Positions 60,128-64,000 of a stretch of DNA of 64,000 nt are shown here, piece after piece. The first letter of the stretch is position 1. Every line of letters starts with the position of its first letter. The notes under the pieces are model-generated. The model made no database searches. It saw only the letters and a list, made by a program, of their open reading frames with translations, and was not told where the DNA came from. The position numbers were made by a program, and so were the translations under genes. This DNA is from Pseudomonas sp. B20(2017) (GTDB taxonomy: Bacteria > Pseudomonadota > Gammaproteobacteria > Pseudomonadales > Pseudomonadaceae), in assembly GCF_002113125.1 (NCBI RefSeq), contig NZ_NEJP01000018.1:62001-126000 (forward strand), in the 5' to 3' direction.

Positions 60128-61063
60128 TCAACCACGGCTCAGGAAGACATCGGCCAGCAGTTGATTGCGCGGCAGTCCGGCCAGGAACAGACGCTTGGCA
60201 AACGCGTCGACGCTGGCAGTCGAGCCGCAGACTAAAGCCAGGGTTTGTCGGGAGACAAGGCGCAGTTGCGCCAAAGCGCCCGGCAACTCGGCCGCCGTCC
60301 AGCATTCGACGCTGAGGTTTTCCCGCTGCGCGGCCAGTGCCTCAAGGGGTTTGACCAAGTAATGCCCGTCGGCATCATGGGCCAGGTGAATGACACGAAT
60401 GGCGCCCCGATGATCGTGACGCAAGGCTTCGCGCAACACCCCGAACAACGGGCCGAGCCCGGTGCCGGCGGCCAATAGCCACAGCGGCCGGTCGTGCCAG
60501 TCCGGGTCGTAATGCAGCGCACCGCCGCGCAGTTCGCCGAGGCGGATCGGGTCGCCGATCTGCAAGCGGCGCGCGGCATCGCTGAATTCGCCGGGCTCGC
60601 GGCAATCAAGGTGAAACTCAAGAAAGCGGTCTTCCTCCGGCAGGCTCGCCAGCGAATACGGCCGCGCAATGTGGCCGGCCCACAGCACCAGATGCTGGCC
60701 AGCGCTGTAGCGCAACGGCCGCTGGGGCGTCAGACGCAAGCGCAAGACATCGGCACCGAGCCAGTCCAGCGCTTCGACCGTGGCCGGGCGACCATCGGTG
60801 ACGGGATCGAAGGTGTGCACCTGCAAATCTTCGATCACCTGGCACTGACAAGCCAGCCGCCAGCCCTGATCACGCTGTTCGGCACTCAAGGCATCGGGAC
60901 GACTGTCGGCGGGCAAACCCTGCACGCATTGCACCAGGCACGCGTGGCAACTGCCGGCGCGGCAGCTATAAGGTACCGCCACACCATTCTGATTGAGGGC
61001 ATCAAGCAGGTTGCTGCCCGCCGCCACCGACCACTGTCGTTCACCAACCCGCAGTTCAGGCAT
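60128..61063 (-). CDS. 2Fe-2S ferredoxin / FAD-NAD(P)H reductase
   Basis: A 311-residue electron-transfer protein. The N-terminal plant-type ferredoxin domain has YSCRAGSCHACLVQC (three Cys) and LACQCQV (fourth). An FAD domain follows (HIARPYSLASLPEEDRFLEF, where RPYSLAS binds flavin), then an NAD domain (LLAAGTGLGPLFGVL). Such fusions serve oxygenases (BenC/XylZ-type), but no oxygenase is nearby. The ATG at 61063 overlaps the diguanylate cyclase stop by eight bases, so the two are co-expressed. Confidence 0.93.
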   Translation of the reverse strand: MPELRVGERQWSVAAGSNLLDALNQNGVAVPYSCRAGSCHACLVQCVQGLPADSRPDALSAEQRDQGWRLACQCQVIEDLQVHTFDPVTDGRPATVEALDWLGADVLRLRLTPQRPLRYSAGQHLVLWAGHIARPYSLASLPEEDRFLEFHLDCREPGEFSDAARRLQIGDPIRLGELRGGALHYDPDWHDRPLWLLAAGTGLGPLFGVLREALRHDHRGAIRVIHLAHDADGHYLVKPLEALAAQRENLSVECWTAAELPGALAQLRLVSRQTLALVCGSTASVDAFAKRLFLAGLPRNQLLADVFLSRG

Positions 61064-62174
61064 CGACGTTCTCCCACGCCGCCGCGCAGCGGTTACGCCC
61101 GTCACGTTTGGCCCGGTACAGCGCCTGATCGGCGCGTTGCAAGGCGTCGTCCAGATCATCGCCCAGTTCCAGCAGGGTCATGCCTGCCGACAGGCTCAGG
61201 TTTTTCACATTCAGGCCCACCAGTTCAACGTCGGTGAAGGCGATGCGCAGCCGTTCGCAGCAAGCGGTCAGGCGCTCGGCGTTGCAATCGGGCAGCAGCA
61301 CCACGAATTCTTCACCACCATAACGCGCCAGCACATCGCCGTCGCGCAGACAGGCACCGGCCACCCCGGCGAACGCTTGCAGCACCTGATCGCCGGCGGC
61401 GTGGCCATGCAGGTCGTTGATACGTTTGAAGTGGTCGAGGTCGATCAGCGCCAGACCGTGCACTACGTCGGCTTCCATCGCATTCAGCTCGCGGGTGGCC
61501 AGGCGCAGAAAATGCCGGCGGTTGAACAGCCCGGTCAGTTCATCGGTGGCCACCAGGTCTTCGAGCTGACGCATCATCCCGCGCAGGGTGTCCTGATGCG
61601 CCTGCAAGGCGAACCGGCGCTGGCGCATGCGTTGCCGTGAGGTCTGGACGAAACGTGCATAGATCACCAGCCACACCAGCACGATCAGCAGGATGCACAC
61701 CTGCAACGCCGCCAGTGCCGGATCGGGCAGTTTGAAGTGGTAAGCGTCCCACAAGGTAATGGCGCAGAAACTGAAGAACACCAGCATCGCGCAGCGCACA
61801 AACGCCCGGCGCGACAGATGGAAAAGGCCGAACAGCAGGATCAATACGTAAAAGACCAGGAACTCGCCCCGGGCCTCATCCAGATGCGCGATCAGCCACG
61901 TTTGCCAGCCGAGACCGAGCAGAACCTGAGCCTCGGTCAGGCTCGGATCGGCGAAACGCAGGTTCAGGCCGGAAAAAAACAGGGCGAACAAAGCCGCCTG
62001 GCTGATCACCACCAGCGCGCTGCCAACGGCGACGCCGGTCAGCGAATCGTCGTAGTGACCGGTGAAATACGCCAGCCACAGCAGCAGCAAAGCCAATCCA
62101 TAGGTGGCTGCAGCGAGGGCGAAGCGTTTGAGCAAAAGACGTTGAATGGCGTTATGGGTCAATCGTTGACTCAC
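61056..62174 (-). CDS. sadC: Membrane diguanylate cyclase, SadC-like
   Basis: A 372-residue protein with about six N-terminal membrane helices (for example TYGLALLLLWLAYFTG, VISQAALFALFFSGL, LAALQVCILLIVLVWLVIYA), a short coiled coil, and a C-terminal GGDEF domain (about 200-362). The active site is GGEEF, and the inhibitory site RDGD lies five residues before it (RxxD-x5-GGEEF), so it should be active and product-inhibited. The position between the ferredoxin reductase and fumarase equals that of sadC (PA4332) in P. aeruginosa. It is shorter than the enzyme I recall there, so the name is by position and layout. Confidence 0.9.
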   Translation of the reverse strand: MSQRLTHNAIQRLLLKRFALAAATYGLALLLLWLAYFTGHYDDSLTGVAVGSALVVISQAALFALFFSGLNLRFADPSLTEAQVLLGLGWQTWLIAHLDEARGEFLVFYVLILLFGLFHLSRRAFVRCAMLVFFSFCAITLWDAYHFKLPDPALAALQVCILLIVLVWLVIYARFVQTSRQRMRQRRFALQAHQDTLRGMMRQLEDLVATDELTGLFNRRHFLRLATRELNAMEADVVHGLALIDLDHFKRINDLHGHAAGDQVLQAFAGVAGACLRDGDVLARYGGEEFVVLLPDCNAERLTACCERLRIAFTDVELVGLNVKNLSLSAGMTLLELGDDLDDALQRADQALYRAKRDGRNRCAAAWENVDA

Positions 62175-62336
62175 CGTGCGATAAGAGGCTGACCGAGTGT
62201 CCTACTCTACAGACCGGCTGCCACTTTAGTGGCCCGGTCGATAAATGACCATTGATTTTCGGGCCGGGTATTTGGCGTCAAAAACCTGCAGCCATGCGAC
62301 CAACGAATGACTCCCGGCAGATGTGCCCGCCACCGA

Positions 62337-62362
62337 GGCGCGGTATACTGCCGCGCCTTTTT
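62337..62362 (+). promoter_or_regulatory. TATACT element within a GC-rich palindrome upstream of fumarase
   Basis: GGCGCGG-TATACTG-CCGCGCC is followed by five T. TATACT (62344-62349) is a near-consensus -10, without a clear -35. The same bases form a Rho-independent terminator-like stem if transcribed from upstream. The fumarase start is 111 bases after the T run. Confidence 0.45.
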
Positions 62363-62473
62363 AGCGTCGCGCCAGCAGCCCCGGCGTGCCTTGAAAGGTG
62401 TCTGCGACCGACCGATGCACCCAAGCCGCAGGCACCTTATTGAATGTTCCCGTCTTTTAGAGGAGCGCGACTC

Positions 62474-63997
62474 ATGACCGTGATCAAGCAAGACGACCTG
62501 ATTCAGAGCGTTGCCGACGCCCTGCAGTTCATTTCCTACTACCACCCCGTGGACTTCATCCAGGCGATGCACGAAGCCTACCTGCGCGAAGAATCGCCAG
62601 CGGCCCGTGACTCGATGGCGCAGATCCTGATCAACTCGCGCATGTGCGCCACCGGCCACCGGCCGATCTGCCAGGACACCGGCATCGTGACCGTGTTCGT
62701 GCGTGTGGGCATGGACGTGCGTTGGGATGGCGCGACCATGAGCCTGGACGACATGATCAACGAAGGCGTGCGCCGCGCCTACAACCTGCCGGAAAACGTC
62801 CTGCGTGCCTCGATCCTGGCCGACCCGGCGGGCGCTCGCAAGAACACCAAGGACAACACCCCGGCGGTCATCCACTACTCCATCGTTCCGGGTAATACCG
62901 TGGAAGTGGACGTGGCGGCCAAGGGCGGCGGCTCCGAGAACAAGTCGAAAATGGCCATGCTCAACCCGTCCGACTCGATCGTCGACTGGGTACTCAAGAC
63001 CGTTCCGACCATGGGCGCCGGCTGGTGCCCACCGGGCATGCTGGGCATCGGCATCGGCGGCACCGCCGAGAAAGCCGCTGTGATGGCCAAGGAAGTGTTG
63101 ATGGAATCCATCGACATTCACGAGCTCAAGGCTCGTGGCCCACAGAACCGCATCGAAGAAATGCGTCTGGAGCTGTTCGAGAAGGTCAACCAGCTGGGCA
63201 TCGGCGCCCAGGGCCTCGGTGGCCTGACCACCGTGCTCGACGTGAAGATCATGGACTACCCGACTCACGCCGCCTCCTTGCCGGTGTGCATGATCCCGAA
63301 CTGCGCCGCTACCCGTCACGCGCACTTCGTGCTCGACGGCACAGGCCCGGCTTCGCTGGAAGCGCCACCGCTGGACGCCTACCCGGAAATCGTCTGGGAA
63401 GCCGGCCCGTCGGCCCGTCGCGTCAACCTTGACACCCTGACCCCGGAAGACGTGCAGAGCTGGAAGCCGGGCGAAACCGTCCTGCTCAACGGCAAGATGC
63501 TCACCGGTCGCGACGCTGCGCACAAGCGCATGGTCGAGATGCTGAACAAGGGCGAAACCCTGCCGGTAGACCTCAAGGGTCGCTTCATCTACTACGTCGG
63601 CCCGGTTGATCCGGTCGGTGACGAAGTGGTTGGCCCGGCTGGCCCGACCACCGCCACGCGGATGGACAAATTCACCCGTCAGATCCTCGAGCAGACTGGC
63701 CTGTTGGGCATGATCGGCAAGTCCGAGCGCGGCCCGACCGCCATCGACGCGATCAAGGACAACAAGGCCGTTTACCTGATGGCCGTCGGCGGTGCCGCTT
63801 ACCTGGTGGCGCAAGCGATCAAGAAGTCCAAGGTTCTGGCGTTCGCCGAGCTGGGCATGGAAGCGATCTACGAGTTCGAGGTCAAGGACATGCCGGTCAC
63901 CGTTGCGGTGGACAGCAAAGGTGAATCGGTACACATCACCGGTCCTGCGATCTGGCAACAGAAGATCAGCGAAAGCCTGGCGGTGGAAGTGCAGTAA
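62474..63997 (+). CDS. Fumarate hydratase class I (iron-sulfur)
   Basis: A 507-residue class I fumarase, the oxygen-sensitive 4Fe-4S enzyme that hydrates fumarate to malate in the TCA cycle. The alpha-type N-terminal domain has RPICQDTGIVTVFVRVGMDV (first cluster Cys). The second block has PVCMIPNCAATRHAHF, and the beta-type C-terminal domain has GRDAAHKRMVEML, FIYYVGPVDPVGDEVVGPAG, TATRMDKFT and YLMAVGGAAYLVAQAI. The ATG at 62474 has GAGGAG nine bases upstream; ten in-frame codons before it start with TTG and are not family-like. Order as PA4332-PA4333. Confidence 0.96.
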   Translation: MTVIKQDDLIQSVADALQFISYYHPVDFIQAMHEAYLREESPAARDSMAQILINSRMCATGHRPICQDTGIVTVFVRVGMDVRWDGATMSLDDMINEGVRRAYNLPENVLRASILADPAGARKNTKDNTPAVIHYSIVPGNTVEVDVAAKGGGSENKSKMAMLNPSDSIVDWVLKTVPTMGAGWCPPGMLGIGIGGTAEKAAVMAKEVLMESIDIHELKARGPQNRIEEMRLELFEKVNQLGIGAQGLGGLTTVLDVKIMDYPTHAASLPVCMIPNCAATRHAHFVLDGTGPASLEAPPLDAYPEIVWEAGPSARRVNLDTLTPEDVQSWKPGETVLLNGKMLTGRDAAHKRMVEMLNKGETLPVDLKGRFIYYVGPVDPVGDEVVGPAGPTTATRMDKFTRQILEQTGLLGMIGKSERGPTAIDAIKDNKAVYLMAVGGAAYLVAQAIKKSKVLAFAELGMEAIYEFEVKDMPVTVAVDSKGESVHITGPAIWQQKISESLAVEVQ

Positions 63998-64000
63998 GCG

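Overview
The window is chromosomal DNA of a fluorescent-group Pseudomonas. This rests on gene content and order, which I compared from memory with P. aeruginosa PAO1, on the high-GC codon use, and on scattered REP/REPIN palindromes containing a GTGGGAGC core. Three conserved blocks can be recognised. (1) Bases 1-9530 carry ruvB-ruvA-ruvC-yebC-aspS, an FmdB-type zinc ribbon, a ribbon-helix-helix protein, a Dps-like ferritin, a membrane-tethered cold-shock protein, slyX, a HIT protein and an OprD-family porin (compare PA0958-PA0967). (2) Bases 9590-21515 carry an MscS channel, yajQ, panE, a histidine kinase, a PduO-type adenosyltransferase, a Nudix-ThiE fusion, a glutathione S-transferase, argJ, secA and dciA (compare PA4394-PA4405). 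(3) Bases 21547-64000 carry a HerA-like ATPase, a PctA-like amino-acid chemoreceptor, a glycosyltransferase/deacetylase/flippase-like trio, purU, mvaT, sbcB, a six-gene RDD-SpoIIM-DUF4129-DUF4350-MoxR-DUF58 operon, a PilZ protein, a TPR lipoprotein, pyk, an enoyl-CoA isomerase-like protein, a ferredoxin reductase, a SadC-like diguanylate cyclase and class I fumarase (compare PA4309-PA4333). The third block is interrupted by an accessory island of about 17.5 kb (38461 to about 55920), sitting between the DUF58 gene and a DUF6124/PilZ pair. The island reads leftward as five large genes: a 945-residue protein of about ten bacterial Ig-like repeats; the N-terminal half of a TcA insecticidal-toxin subunit (VRP1 type) ending in two Big_1-like domains; the C-terminal half of TcA (neuraminidase-like region, pore/coiled-coil region, TcB-binding domain); a 1240-residue protein that alternates Big_1-like domains with a second beta-rich unit I cannot name; and an AT-richer 805-residue protein built of six related units, two of them nearly identical in DNA. 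No TcB or TcC (Rhs) gene, secretion gene, holin or integrase is visible, so this is a split, orphan TcA with beta-repeat partner proteins. Facing it is a DUF6124 gene behind a GC-rich, apparently structured leader that can fold in two mutually exclusive ways. Housekeeping functions include Holliday-junction processing (RuvABC), Asp-tRNA synthesis, Sec export, arginine, pantothenate and cobalamin metabolism, xenogeneic silencing by MvaT, c-di-GMP synthesis and binding (SadC-like, PilZ), and the ends of glycolysis and the TCA cycle (Pyk, fumarase). No rRNA, tRNA, CRISPR array or insertion sequence was found. Non-coding features are Rho-independent terminators, several REPINs, a 7-bp tandem repeat and a few candidate promoters.
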